Assembly: GCF_014837055.1 (NCBI RefSeq)
Contig: NZ_JACSPQ010000017.1
Location: forward strand, 237,218-301,217
Source of the DNA: Phocaeicola faecium
Lineage (GTDB): Bacteria; Bacteroidota; Bacteroidia; Bacteroidales; Bacteroidaceae
DNA: 64,000 nucleotides
Direction: 5' to 3'
A model generated the notes under the pieces. That model made no database searches, was not told where the DNA came from, and worked only from the letters and a program-made list of their open reading frames with translations. Made by a program: the position numbers and the translations under genes. Below, piece after piece: positions 17,688-26,680 of this stretch (within the stretch, counting starts at the first letter, position 1; each line of letters opens with the position of its first letter).

Positions 17688-19172
17688 ATGAAGAATAGAA
17701 GTTTAGGTTTTATATGTTGTTGTTTTTTGTTCTCTGCTTCAATGTGGGGACAGGAACCTCTTTCTTCTGACCTGAACCAGCAGGTAACCCAAATCGCTAA
17801 AATGATTAAGGATAATCCGAAAGGTGCTGAAGAAGGATTTGATGGTTTGTTAAAGGGAAAGAATAAAAAGAATATTCCTTTGTTATTATCGATTGGAAAA
17901 GCATATTTGGATGCTGGAAATACAGATATGGCTAAGGAATATGCTGAACGTGCCCGTAAAGCTGATTCTAAATCTGCATCTGTATATATGTTCTTAGGAG
18001 ATATAGCATTGGCTGGTAAAGATGCAGGAGCAGCGTGTGGTAATTATGAACAGGCAATATTCTTTGACGAAGATTGTTACGAAGCTTATTATAAATATGC
18101 ACGTGCGTATGCAGGGGTGAATCCTCAGCTTTCTGTTGACATGTTGATGAAGCTGAAAGAGAGACATCCGGAAGAATTGAATGTCGATCGTGAATTGGCT
18201 AATGCTTATTATTTGATGGGTAATTACAGCAAGGCTAAGAGCGCATACGATGATTTCATGCAGAAAGGAACTCCTAACGTACAGGATTACGGACGTTATG
18301 CAATGTTGCTTTATTTGAATAAAGATTATCAGCATTCATTGGATATGGCTGGAAAAGGTTTGGCAATGGAAGCTGACAACCATTTGTTGAAACGTTTGAT
18401 GATGTACGGTTTGTATGAATTAAAGTCATACCCGGCTGGTTTGCAGGCTGCTAATGAGTTCTTCAAAGATCCGAATAATCCAGATTTTGTGTATTTGGAT
18501 TATTTGTATCGTGCCCGTTTGTATCTCGCAAACGGAAATAACGACGAGGCTATTGCTGAATTTGAAAAAGCATTGAAGGCTGATGAGAAGAAAGAACATC
18601 CGGAAGTGGCAAAAGAAATGTCTGATGCCTACGGAAAGATGCTGAAATATCCTGATGCGATTCGTATGTACCAAGTATACATGGATATGCTGGGTGACAA
18701 GAAAGAAGTTAGCGACTTATTCTTATTCGGTCGTTTGTACTATCAGGCTGCAGGTGCTTTAGCTCCGACAAATACGGCAGATTCTACTGCAGTAGCAGCG
18801 GCTCCTGTTGATACGGTAATGATTAAGAAACAGCAAAATGAATATCTGACACAAGCCGATACGATATTTGCAGAAGTGTCACATCGTGTTCCTGATAACT
18901 ACTTGGGATATTTCTGGAGAGCTCGTACCAATGCAATGTTAGACCCGGAAACTACTTTGGGTTTGGCGAAGCCTTATTATGAAGCTGCTTTGGCGCAGTT
19001 GGAAAAAAATCCGAATGCTTCAAAATCTTTGTTGATTGAATGTGAAAGTTATTTGGGTTATTACTACTTCTTGAAGGAAGAGTACGAACAATCTAAAGTT
19101 TATTGGACTAAGATTTTGGAAATAGATCCGGAAAACGCTACTGCAAAACAGGCGATGGAAGGACTTCAATAA
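17688..19172 (+). CDS. Tetratricopeptide-repeat periplasmic protein
   Basis: A 494-aa protein with a signal peptide (ending S-M-W-G-Q) and many TPR units, for example KAYLDAGNTDMAKEYAERA near residue 70 and NGNNDEAIAEFEKALKAD near residue 285. TPR proteins act as assembly scaffolds. It closes the ExbB-TonB cluster and is followed by a strong terminator, so it probably serves the TonB system; its partner is not known from sequence. Confidence 0.88.
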   Translation: MKNRSLGFICCCFLFSASMWGQEPLSSDLNQQVTQIAKMIKDNPKGAEEGFDGLLKGKNKKNIPLLLSIGKAYLDAGNTDMAKEYAERARKADSKSASVYMFLGDIALAGKDAGAACGNYEQAIFFDEDCYEAYYKYARAYAGVNPQLSVDMLMKLKERHPEELNVDRELANAYYLMGNYSKAKSAYDDFMQKGTPNVQDYGRYAMLLYLNKDYQHSLDMAGKGLAMEADNHLLKRLMMYGLYELKSYPAGLQAANEFFKDPNNPDFVYLDYLYRARLYLANGNNDEAIAEFEKALKADEKKEHPEVAKEMSDAYGKMLKYPDAIRMYQVYMDMLGDKKEVSDLFLFGRLYYQAAGALAPTNTADSTAVAAAPVDTVMIKKQQNEYLTQADTIFAEVSHRVPDNYLGYFWRARTNAMLDPETTLGLAKPYYEAALAQLEKNPNASKSLLIECESYLGYYYFLKEEYEQSKVYWTKILEIDPENATAKQAMEGLQ

Positions 19173-19204
19173 GCAGAAAAAGCATAATAATCCTTTAATT
19201 AATT

Positions 19205-19247
19205 GCCAACAGTTCTTGAGGTATCAAGGGCTGTTGGTATTTTTTTG
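19205..19247 (+). terminator. Terminator of the TonB cluster
   Basis: CCAACAGTTCTTGA pairs with TCAAGGGCTGTTGG (with G-T pairs) around a four-base loop and is followed by a run of seven T. Confidence 0.85.
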
Positions 19248-19356
19248 CTTGCATTTTTAATGTATAGCTTACCTTATCTCACCGATATTCTCTTCTTTAC
19301 AACCTCTCTCTAAGGTTTTTTTCGTTTTTCATGTCTTTTTATTTAATATAAAATCG

Positions 19357-19364
19357 TAACTTTG
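19357..19364 (+). promoter_or_regulatory. Candidate -7 box for the ABC-F gene
   Basis: TAACTTTG matches TAnnTTTG and lies 28 bases before the ATG at 19392. The -33 position is only T-rich. Confidence 0.45.
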
Positions 19365-19391
19365 CCGACACTTTGTAAAGCAAATACGTGC

Positions 19392-21326
19392 ATGATATCG
19401 GTAGAAGAATTAAAAGTGGAGTTTGGCGTTACACCTCTCTTTGAGGACGTCTCTTTTGTTATCAATAAGAAAGACCGCATCGCTTTGGTGGGAAAGAATG
19501 GAGCCGGTAAATCTACGATGTTGAAGATTTTGGCAGGATTGCAGCGTCCCACCTCAGGTACGGTGGCCGTACAGCGCGGGGTAACGATTGGCTATTTGCC
19601 TCAGGTGATGATTCTTAGTGATACGCGGACGGTGATGGCAGAAGCGGAAATGGCTTTCGAACACATCTTTGAGATGCAGGAGCGTTTAGATAAGATGAAT
19701 CAGGAGTTGGCAGACCGTACGGATTATGATTCTGAAAGTTATCATGAACTGATAGAAAAGTTTACGCATGAAAACGACCGTTTCCTAATGATGGGAGGAA
19801 CAAATTACAAAGCGGAAATCGAAAGAACACTTGTTGGCTTAGGATTCAACCGTTCCGATTTCGATCGTCCCACATCAGAGTTTAGCGGAGGATGGCGTAT
19901 GCGTATTGAGTTGGCAAAGATTCTGTTACGGCGTCCTGATGTGCTGTTGCTGGATGAGCCTACTAACCATTTGGACATTGAAAGTATCCAGTGGTTGGAA
20001 AATTTTTTGAAAGTGAGTCCCGGAGCAGTCGTGTTGGTAAGTCACGACCGTGCGTTTATCAATAATGTGACCAATCGCACCATCGAAATTTCTTGTGGGC
20101 ATATCTATGATTACAAAGTAGCTTACAATGAATTTGTGACACTTCGCAAAGAGCGCCGTGAACAGCAACTTCGCGCTTACGAAAATCAGCAGAAAGAAAT
20201 TAAGGAGACCGAAGACTTTATCGAACGTTTTCGTTATAAGGCAACCAAAGCCGTTCAGGTGCAGAGCCGCATCAAGCAGTTGGCAAAAATTGTTCCCATA
20301 AAGATTGATGAAGAAGATACTTCTGCGCTTCGGCTGAAGTTTCCCCCTGCCGTTCGTTCGGGTAATTATCCTTTGATATGCGAGGGAGTGAAAAAATCAT
20401 ACGGCTCGCATGTGGTATTCCATGATGTCACGCTTACGATTCATCGCGGAGAAAAGGTTGCTTTTGTAGGTAAAAATGGCGAAGGAAAATCTACATTAGT
20501 AAAATGTATCATGGACGAAATTCCTTACGAAGGGAAATTGGTAATAGGACATAACGTCCAGATAGGTTATTTTGCTCAGAATCAAGCGCAGTTGCTTGAT
20601 GAAAACCTGACCGTGTTTGATACCATCGACCGTGTGGCGAAAGGAGATATTCGCTTGAAGATACGCGATATTTTGGGGGCATTTATGTTTGGAGGCGAGG
20701 CTTCCGAGAAAAAAGTTAAAGTGCTTTCCGGAGGTGAACGCAGTAGGTTGGCTATGATTAAACTTCTGCTTGAGCCGGTCAACTTTTTGATTTTAGACGA
20801 GCCGACCAATCATCTTGATATGCGTTCGAAAGATGTGTTGAAGGATGCAATTCGCGATTTCGATGGAACGGTGATTGTTGTTTCCCACGACCGTGAGTTT
20901 CTTGACGGCTTGGTGACCAAAGTATACGAGTTTGGCGGAGGAGTTGTGAAAGAACACCTCGGTGGCATTTACGATTTCCTTCAGAAGAAACAAATGGAAA
21001 GTTTAGACGAGCTTCAGTTGTCCCAGTCTCCCTCGACGGCAAAAACAGAGGTTCCGGCAGCAGTAAGTGAGAATAAACTTTCATACGAAGCTCAAAAAGA
21101 GTTGAATAAGAAAATCCGCAAGTTAGAGAAACAAATTGCCGATTGTGAAAAAGAAATCGAAGATTTGGAGGGTAAGAAAATCGAAATTGAAACCCGGATG
21201 GCAACTCCCGAAGGTGCGGCAGATATGAAACTTTACGAGCAGTATCAACAGTTGAAAGAACAGATTTCGGAGGTGGAAGACCGTTGGGAAGCTGTGTCGC
21301 TGGAGTTGGAGGAGATAAAAGAATAA
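19392..21326 (+). CDS. ABC-F family ATPase (ribosome-associated type)
   Basis: A 644-aa soluble protein with two ABC cassettes and no membrane part. Cassette 1: Walker A GKNGAGKST, signature FSGGWRMRIELAKILL, Walker B LLLDEPTNHLD. Cassette 2: GKNGEGKST, LSGGERSRLAMIKLL, FLILDEPTNHLD. The linker and the C-terminal coiled coil (KELNKKIRKLEKQIADCEKE) are typical. ABC-F proteins act on ribosomes as translation or antibiotic-protection factors; which applies here is unclear. I chose the ATG at 19392 since the upstream in-frame TTG lies within the -7 box. Confidence 0.9.
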   Translation: MISVEELKVEFGVTPLFEDVSFVINKKDRIALVGKNGAGKSTMLKILAGLQRPTSGTVAVQRGVTIGYLPQVMILSDTRTVMAEAEMAFEHIFEMQERLDKMNQELADRTDYDSESYHELIEKFTHENDRFLMMGGTNYKAEIERTLVGLGFNRSDFDRPTSEFSGGWRMRIELAKILLRRPDVLLLDEPTNHLDIESIQWLENFLKVSPGAVVLVSHDRAFINNVTNRTIEISCGHIYDYKVAYNEFVTLRKERREQQLRAYENQQKEIKETEDFIERFRYKATKAVQVQSRIKQLAKIVPIKIDEEDTSALRLKFPPAVRSGNYPLICEGVKKSYGSHVVFHDVTLTIHRGEKVAFVGKNGEGKSTLVKCIMDEIPYEGKLVIGHNVQIGYFAQNQAQLLDENLTVFDTIDRVAKGDIRLKIRDILGAFMFGGEASEKKVKVLSGGERSRLAMIKLLLEPVNFLILDEPTNHLDMRSKDVLKDAIRDFDGTVIVVSHDREFLDGLVTKVYEFGGGVVKEHLGGIYDFLQKKQMESLDELQLSQSPSTAKTEVPAAVSENKLSYEAQKELNKKIRKLEKQIADCEKEIEDLEGKKIEIETRMATPEGAADMKLYEQYQQLKEQISEVEDRWEAVSLELEEIKE

Positions 21327-21352
21327 AGAAACACTTTTTTTAATAACGCTAT

Positions 21353-23392
21353 ATGAATAAAAAGAATTATGTAATTCTTGCAGCCGTTGCGCTGGCTGCA
21401 ATGACAGGTTGTGCCGGCCAGAAGGAAGCGAAAAGCACTTCCGGCATTGATCTTGCCAATATGGATACTACGGTATCTGCCGGTACTGATTTTTTCCGTT
21501 ATGCTTGTGGTGGGTGGAATGACGCTCATCCGCTTACAGCCGAATATTCTCGCTACGGAACATTCGACATGTTGTTTGAAAATAGCCAAAAGCAGTTGCG
21601 CGATTTGATTGAAGGGCTTGCTGCTCAGCAGAATAACCAGCCGGGAACACCCGCTCAGAAAATCGGCGATTTGTATAACTTGGCAATGGACAGCGTAACG
21701 CTGAACAAGCAGGGTGTGGAACCTGTAAAACCTCGTCTGGATGAAATTGCTGCAATGACCGATAAGAGCCAGATTGTTCCGATGATGACCAAGTTGCTTT
21801 ACGACGGTATCGGTACATATTTCAGAAATTATGTATATGCCGACCCGAAGAACAGTGCACTGAATATCTTCCAAATGGGACAAGGCGGCATTAACTTGGG
21901 TGAAAAAGAATATTATTTGGATAATGACAGCATTACTCTGAACATCCGCGAACAGTATAAGAACTACATTGCCAAGCTGTTTACACTGGCAGGATTTTCC
22001 GAAACTGAAGCCCGGCAGAAGATGGCAGATGTGATGGAAATAGAAACTGCCATTGCAAAAGTTTCATTTAGTGCAGCTCAGCTTCGCAACCCGGAAGCAA
22101 ACTATCATAAGATGTCTTACGATGAGGTGAAGAAAACATTCCCCGGCATTGATTGGGATGCTTTTATGAAAGGTTTGGGACTGGAAAACGTTACTGAAGT
22201 GAATGTAGAACAAATCGAACCGATAAAGGAGGTAGACAAACTTATCAATACGCTTCCGCTGTCGAAACACATTGCGTATTTGCAGTATAACCTGCTGGAC
22301 GCTGCCGCAAGTTATCTGAGCGATGATTTCATAGCTGCCCGTTTCGATTTCTACGGAAAGGTATTGTCCGGACGTCAGGTAAATCAGCCGCGCTGGAAAC
22401 GTGCTGTAAACTCGGTTGACGGCATGTTGGGTGAACTGGTAGGACAGATGTACGTTGAGAAATACTTCCCCGCAGCAGCGAAAGAGCGTATGGTGAAGCT
22501 GGTAAGCAACTTGCAGGTGGCTTTGGGCGAACGTATCGACGCACAGGAATGGATGAGCGACAGCACGAAGGTGAAAGCACACGAAAAGCTGGATGCTTTC
22601 CATGTAAAAGTGGGTTATCCGGACAAATGGAAAGATTACTCTGACTTGAAGGTGGAAAAAGATTCTTATTGGGCAAACGTATGCCGTACCGCTGCTTGGA
22701 ATGTGAAAGATATGTATAGCCGTTTAGGTAAACCGGTAGACCGTGAAGAATGGTTGATGACTCCGCAAACCGTAAACGCTTACTATAATCCTTCTACAAA
22801 TGAAATCTGCTTCCCCGCAGCCATTCTTCAGCCTCCTTTCTTCAACATGGATGCCGACGATGCAGCCAACTACGGAGCGATTGGCGTGGTTATCGGTCAT
22901 GAGATGACTCACGGATTCGACGATCAGGGTCGCCAGTTCGATAAAGAAGGTAACTTGAAAGACTGGTGGGCAGAAGGTGACGCCGATCGTTTCCAAGAAC
23001 GTGCGCAAGTGATGGTCGACTTCTTTAATGGCATTGAAGTGCTTCCGGGACTGTATGCTAATGGACAACTGACGTTGGGTGAAAACCTTGCCGACCACGG
23101 AGGTTTGAACGTAGCGTTCTTGGCATTCCAGAATGCAACGAAAGATGCTCCGCTTGGAGTGGTAGACGGATTTACTCCCGAACAGCGTTTCTTCCTTGCT
23201 TACGCTACACTGTGGGCAGGAAACATCCGCGACGAACAAATTCGCGTGTACACCAAGTCCGACCCTCACTCACTGGGCAAATGGCGTGTAAACGGAGCGT
23301 TGCCTCACATTCAGGCGTGGTATGACGCTTTCAATATTACGCCGGACGACTCGATGTACATTGCTCCCGAAAAGCGTGTGAATATATGGTAA
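21353..23392 (+). CDS. M13 family zinc endopeptidase (neprilysin/PepO type), lipoprotein
   Basis: A 679-aa predicted lipoprotein (lipobox A-M-T-G-C at residue 19). The zinc motif is VIGHEMTHGFDDQG (HExxH, near residue 520) with the third ligand in LGENLADHGGLNVA. The N-terminal half is the helical M13_N domain that limits access of large substrates, so peptides are the likely substrates. It starts 27 bases after the ABC-F gene and may share its transcript. Confidence 0.94.
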   Translation: MNKKNYVILAAVALAAMTGCAGQKEAKSTSGIDLANMDTTVSAGTDFFRYACGGWNDAHPLTAEYSRYGTFDMLFENSQKQLRDLIEGLAAQQNNQPGTPAQKIGDLYNLAMDSVTLNKQGVEPVKPRLDEIAAMTDKSQIVPMMTKLLYDGIGTYFRNYVYADPKNSALNIFQMGQGGINLGEKEYYLDNDSITLNIREQYKNYIAKLFTLAGFSETEARQKMADVMEIETAIAKVSFSAAQLRNPEANYHKMSYDEVKKTFPGIDWDAFMKGLGLENVTEVNVEQIEPIKEVDKLINTLPLSKHIAYLQYNLLDAAASYLSDDFIAARFDFYGKVLSGRQVNQPRWKRAVNSVDGMLGELVGQMYVEKYFPAAAKERMVKLVSNLQVALGERIDAQEWMSDSTKVKAHEKLDAFHVKVGYPDKWKDYSDLKVEKDSYWANVCRTAAWNVKDMYSRLGKPVDREEWLMTPQTVNAYYNPSTNEICFPAAILQPPFFNMDADDAANYGAIGVVIGHEMTHGFDDQGRQFDKEGNLKDWWAEGDADRFQERAQVMVDFFNGIEVLPGLYANGQLTLGENLADHGGLNVAFLAFQNATKDAPLGVVDGFTPEQRFFLAYATLWAGNIRDEQIRVYTKSDPHSLGKWRVNGALPHIQAWYDAFNITPDDSMYIAPEKRVNIW

Positions 23393-23418
23393 TATTGCTA
23401 TAACGCAGTTTTACGTTA

Positions 23419-23480
23419 AGAGCTTGTTTGAATTTTGCTCGGCTTTAAAAACAACTTATTGGAAAATTTAAACAGGCTCT
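23419..23480. repeat. 18-base imperfect inverted repeat
   Basis: AGAGCTTGTTTGAATTTT (23419-23436) and AAAATTTAAACAGGCTCT (23463-23480) pair along all 18 positions if two G-T pairs are allowed, with a 26-base spacer. It lies just before a separate strong terminator, so it looks more like a small dispersed palindromic element than part of the terminator. Confidence 0.55.
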
Positions 23481-23489
23481 AATATACTT

Positions 23490-23534
23490 GCGCCCCGAAA
23501 GTTTTTTACCGACTTTCGGGGCGCATTTGTTTTG
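23490..23534 (+). terminator. Strong terminator after the M13 peptidase
   Basis: GCGCCCCGAAAGT and ACTTTCGGGGCGC form a perfect 13-base-pair stem with a nine-base loop, followed by a T-rich tract. Confidence 0.85.
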
Positions 23535-23560
23535 TTTTAGGTTGAAAAAACGTACTTTTG
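23531..23560 (+). promoter_or_regulatory. Promoter of xseB
   Basis: TTTG at 23531-23534 and TACTTTTG at 23553-23560 are 18 bases apart, about 30 bases before the xseB ATG. Confidence 0.6.
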
Positions 23561-23590
23561 TCTGTGTTAGGCTTTTAAAAATAAGAAGAT

Positions 23591-23806
23591 ATGGCTGCCA
23601 AGAAAGAAACATATACCGAAGCGATGAAGCGTTTGGAAGAAATTGTAAACCGCATCGAAAGTAACGAGTTGGATATCGACCGGCTGGGAGAGAACCTGCG
23701 CGAAGCTCAGAAACTGATTAAATACTGCCGTGACAAACTCTATAAAGCCGATGCGGAAATAAAAAAGATGTTGGAGCCCGAAGGGGCGGAAGAAAGCAAA
23801 GCATAA
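23591..23806 (+). CDS. xseB: Exodeoxyribonuclease VII small subunit
   Basis: A 71-aa protein with the XseB pattern: TYTEAMKRLEEIVNRIESNE, then LGENLREAQKLIKYCRDKL, a short two-helix form with an acidic C-terminus. With XseA it degrades single-stranded DNA from both ends. XseA is not adjacent here, so the subunits must be supplied from separate loci or XseA lies outside the window. Confidence 0.9.
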   Translation: MAAKKETYTEAMKRLEEIVNRIESNELDIDRLGENLREAQKLIKYCRDKLYKADAEIKKMLEPEGAEESKA

Positions 23807-23851
23807 CGGAGGAGTGAATAATCGGCTCTTCTGAAAAAGATGGAAATAAAG

Positions 23852-23882
23852 TTGGATTTTGTAAAGATAAAACGTATTTTTG
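23852..23882 (+). promoter_or_regulatory. Promoter of ilvE
   Basis: TTGG at 23852-23855 and TATTTTTG at 23875-23882 are 19 bases apart, 44 bases before the start codon. Confidence 0.5.
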
Positions 23883-23926
23883 TCCAAACATGTAAGCAGA
23901 ACTGAAATTATTAAAACAATATAACA

Positions 23927-24946
23927 ATGAAAGAAATTGATTGGGCTAATCTGTCGTTCGGATATATGAAGACGGATTATAACGTACGTTGCTATTATCG
24001 CGACGGAAAATGGGGAGAATTGGAACTTTGTTCGGAAGAAACTTTGAATATTCACATGGCAGCTACTTGCCTTCATTACGGTCAGGAGGCATTCGAAGGC
24101 TTGAAGGCATATCGCGGCAAAGACGGTAAAATCCGCGTGTTCCGTCCGCAAGCCAATGCAGAACGCCTGCAAAGCACTTGCCGCGGAATCCTGATGCCCG
24201 AACTGCCTACCGAACTGTTCTGTGAGGCTGTGCGCAAAGTGGTAAAGGCAAACGAACGTTTCATTCCGCCTTACGAAAGCGGTGCTTCATTATACATCCG
24301 TCCGTTGCTCATCGGTACGGGCGCACAGGTGGGTGTTCATCCGGCGAGCGAATACCTGTTTGTTATCTTCGTTACTCCGGTAGGCCCGTACTTTAAAGGC
24401 GGTTTCGCTACCAATCCTTACGTAATCATCCGTGAGTTCGACCGTGCCGCTCCGCTCGGAACAGGTACATATAAAGTAGGCGGTAACTATGCAGCCAGCC
24501 TGCGTGCCAATAAGAAAGCTCACGACTTGGGTTATTCTTGCGAATTCTACCTCGATGCCAAAGAGAAGAAATACATCGACGAGTGTGGCGCTGCCAACTT
24601 CTTCGGTATCAAGAATAACACGTACGTTACACCGTTGTCTACTTCCATCCTTCCGTCTATTACCAACCGCAGCCTGATGCAGTTGGCAGAAGACATGGGC
24701 ATGAAAGTTGAACGCCGTCCCATTCCGGAAGAAGAACTGTCTACTTTCGAAGAAGCAGGAGCTTGCGGAACGGCAGCCGTTATCAGCCCCATTGAGCGCA
24801 TCGACGATTTGGAGAACCATAAATCATACGTCATTGCGAAAGACGGCAAACCGGGACCCATCAGCGAAAAGCTGTATCACAAACTGCGCGCTATCCAGTA
24901 TGGTGATGAAGCCGACCCGTATGGATGGGTAATGATGGTGGAATAA
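23927..24946 (+). CDS. ilvE: Branched-chain amino acid aminotransferase
   Basis: A 339-aa class IV PLP-dependent aminotransferase that makes Leu, Ile and Val from their keto acids using glutamate. Family features include HYGQEAFEGLKAYRGKDGKI (residues about 50-68), the PLP-lysine region GTYKVGGNYAASLRANKKA (near 185), and DECGAANFFGIKNN. The length is typical of the bacterial long form. It has its own promoter; the next gene (DUF975) begins 39 bases downstream without an obvious terminator. Confidence 0.93.
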   Translation: MKEIDWANLSFGYMKTDYNVRCYYRDGKWGELELCSEETLNIHMAATCLHYGQEAFEGLKAYRGKDGKIRVFRPQANAERLQSTCRGILMPELPTELFCEAVRKVVKANERFIPPYESGASLYIRPLLIGTGAQVGVHPASEYLFVIFVTPVGPYFKGGFATNPYVIIREFDRAAPLGTGTYKVGGNYAASLRANKKAHDLGYSCEFYLDAKEKKYIDECGAANFFGIKNNTYVTPLSTSILPSITNRSLMQLAEDMGMKVERRPIPEEELSTFEEAGACGTAAVISPIERIDDLENHKSYVIAKDGKPGPISEKLYHKLRAIQYGDEADPYGWVMMVE

Positions 24947-24985
24947 CCGTAAAGGCATTATTGTTTAACTTTAAAATATATTACT

Positions 24986-25597
24986 ATGAGGAAAAAGTAT
25001 TCAGAGTTGAGAGAGGAAGCCAGTAAGTCGTTAGACGGCAAATGGATGATGGCAGCGTTGGCTACATTGATTTATATAGTCATTGCAGCCGGAGTTTCCA
25101 GCATTCCTTTTATAGGAACAGTTTTGGCGTTTTTGATTGGTTATCCGTTGGTATACGGATACTACATACTGTTGCTTGACGGCTTTCGTGGGGCAGAGAA
25201 GCTCGAATTGGGCACTTTGTTCGAGGGATTTAAGGATTATGGCCGGATATTCGGTACAATGTTCCTGATGTTTATTTATCTGTTTCTGTGGACATTGTTG
25301 CTCGTTATTCCGGGTATTATAAAAGGTTATTCTTATGCCCTGACTCCTTACATTCTGAGAGATGAACCTCAGTTGAAGTTCAACGGGGCGATAGAAAAAA
25401 GTATGCGCATGATGGAAGGACATAAAATGGATCTGTTTATCCTCGATTTGACTTTCATCGGATGGGGACTTTTATGTATCATTACCTTTGGTTTGGCATA
25501 CTTTTGGGTAGCTCCTTATTTCCAAACCGCCCGCATCGCTTTTTATGAGATGCTGAAGGCAGAGCAGGCAGAAGAAGAACCTGCAACCGAGATGTAA
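24986..25597 (+). CDS. DUF975 family integral membrane protein
   Basis: A 203-aa protein with several hydrophobic helices and a DUF975-like pattern (SLDGKWMMAALATLIY near the N-terminus, LLVIPGIIKGYSYALTPYIL near residue 110, MMEGHKMDLFILDLTFIGW near residue 148). The function of the family is not established. The C-terminus is short and acidic. It is followed by a strong terminator. Confidence 0.82.
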   Translation: MRKKYSELREEASKSLDGKWMMAALATLIYIVIAAGVSSIPFIGTVLAFLIGYPLVYGYYILLLDGFRGAEKLELGTLFEGFKDYGRIFGTMFLMFIYLFLWTLLLVIPGIIKGYSYALTPYILRDEPQLKFNGAIEKSMRMMEGHKMDLFILDLTFIGWGLLCIITFGLAYFWVAPYFQTARIAFYEMLKAEQAEEEPATEM

Positions 25598-25622
25598 TCT
25601 TACAGTTACTCTGTATATTTTC

Positions 25623-25666
25623 AAGAGAGGCCAGACTCGTCGGCAGACGGTCTGACCTCTCTTTTT
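25623..25666 (+). terminator. Terminator of the DUF975 gene
   Basis: AAGAGAGG-C-CAGAC pairs with GTCTG-A-CCTCTCTT around a loop and is followed by T5. Confidence 0.8.
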
Positions 25667-25737
25667 GTTTGCCTGTTCAAAACTTTAATTGGCTGATGTG
25701 ATTCAATAAGGATAGCCTTCATTGGGTGCATCTGAGA

Positions 25738-25763
25738 GAACCAAAAAACGCTTCGGTTAGCGT
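25738..25763. repeat. Copy of a dispersed hairpin repeat (AACGCT...AGCGTT)
   Basis: AAAAAACGCTTCGGTTAGCG and flanking bases form a small hairpin. Downstream bases (CATGCGGAT, TTAC, ATTCT in order) are shared with the copy at 47472-47571, and the hairpin core is shared with the kinase terminator at 6940. It looks like a short non-coding dispersed element. Confidence 0.45.
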
Positions 25764-25957
25764 TGGTTGTTCCATGCGGATGCGTTACTCAATTCTTCCC
25801 ATAGAGTTTGCTTGTTTTTCGGGTAGCGTTTTCAACCTTTCCCTCCTCCCGTGTGGATGGTTGTTACGCCGGATAAAACCATTATCATGGAAAGAAAATC
25901 CAGTAATCCTGCCATTTTGTGTTATCCCCATTTGATGTTTGTACATCTTGATAAATA

Positions 25958-25991
25958 TGTTATCTGTTGTTTATCAATGTGTTATCTGTTG
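25958..25991 (+). promoter_or_regulatory. Direct repeat upstream of the pilus promoter (candidate operator)
   Basis: TGTTATCTGTTG occurs twice (25958-25969 and 25980-25991), 22 bases start to start, about two helical turns, and 45 bases before the -7 box. Just upstream GATGT-TTGT-ACATC (25934-25947) is a small palindrome. The arrangement fits a regulator binding two sites on one face of DNA. Confidence 0.4.
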
Positions 25992-26035
25992 CATGATGTG
26001 CATTGCAGAAAAATGAATAAAATCGCTGATGATGT

Positions 26036-26043
26036 TAATTTTG
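26036..26043 (+). promoter_or_regulatory. Candidate -7 box of the pilus operon
   Basis: TAATTTTG matches TAnnTTTG and lies 24 bases before the ATG at 26068. No TTTG -33 element is evident, which is compatible with activator dependence through the nearby direct repeat. Confidence 0.4.
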
Positions 26044-26067
26044 CACCCAAATAACATATTTTGATAT

Positions 26068-26655
26068 ATGATAAAAAAGTATTTCTTAAAATTCATATTG
26101 CCGGGAGTTATTTTAATGCTGACATCCTCTTTGTCAGCTCAGAAGCTGGCTGTGAAAACCAATTTGCTTTATGATGCTACGGCAACCCTCAATGCCGGAT
26201 TTGAAACAGGACTTAGCCCTAAATGGACGCTTGACGTATCGGGTAACTACAACGGATGGAACATGAGTAGTTGCGGATGCCGCAAATGGAAACACTGGAT
26301 GGTGCAACCGGAGGCACGTTACTGGTTCTGTGAGCGTTTCAACGGTCACTTTCTGGCAATGCACGCACTGGGAGGACAATATAATATGGCAAAGGTGCAT
26401 TTACCCTTCGGGCTTTATCCGGGACTCCGTAAGAACCGTTACGAAGGCTGGTTTGCCGGAGCGGGTGTGGGCTACGGTTACCAGTGGGTGCTTAACAAAC
26501 GCTGGAATTTCGAGGCGGAAATCGGAGTGGGGTACGTTTATACGGACTACAAAACCTATCGTTGCTCGCAATGTCCCAAGCGGACGGATAGGGGACACAA
26601 GAACTATCTGGGCCCTACAAAGGCGGCCCTGACACTGGTTTATGTCATTAATTGA
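26068..26655 (+). CDS. DUF3575 outer-membrane-like protein of the pilus operon
   Basis: A 195-aa protein with a signal peptide (ending S-L-S-A-Q) and alternating hydrophobic strands suggesting a small beta-barrel. The start of the mature part, LAVKTNLLYDATATLNAGFE, and the aromatic YWFCERFNGHFL region fit DUF3575. Such proteins accompany Mfa-like fimbrillin loci in Bacteroidales and probably help assembly or anchoring. A Cys cluster (S-C-G-C, and C-S-Q-C near the C-terminus) may form disulfides. Confidence 0.82.
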   Translation: MIKKYFLKFILPGVILMLTSSLSAQKLAVKTNLLYDATATLNAGFETGLSPKWTLDVSGNYNGWNMSSCGCRKWKHWMVQPEARYWFCERFNGHFLAMHALGGQYNMAKVHLPFGLYPGLRKNRYEGWFAGAGVGYGYQWVLNKRWNFEAEIGVGYVYTDYKTYRCSQCPKRTDRGHKNYLGPTKAALTLVYVIN

Positions 26656-26680
26656 TTTATCTAAAGAATAAGAAATACCT

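Larger units (their letters stand above)
25598..26067. other. Intergenic region upstream of the pilus operon
   Basis: This 470-base gap holds the DUF975 terminator, a palindromic repeat (about 25738-25830) shared with other sites in the window, a direct repeat (25958-25991) and a -7 box. Short ORFs across it look like chance frames over the repeat. Confidence 0.55.

Noticed and set aside
25726..26054. Two overlapping plus-strand ORFs of 67-69 codons
   Set aside because: They run through a dispersed palindromic repeat and the pilus regulatory region and have no protein-like composition.
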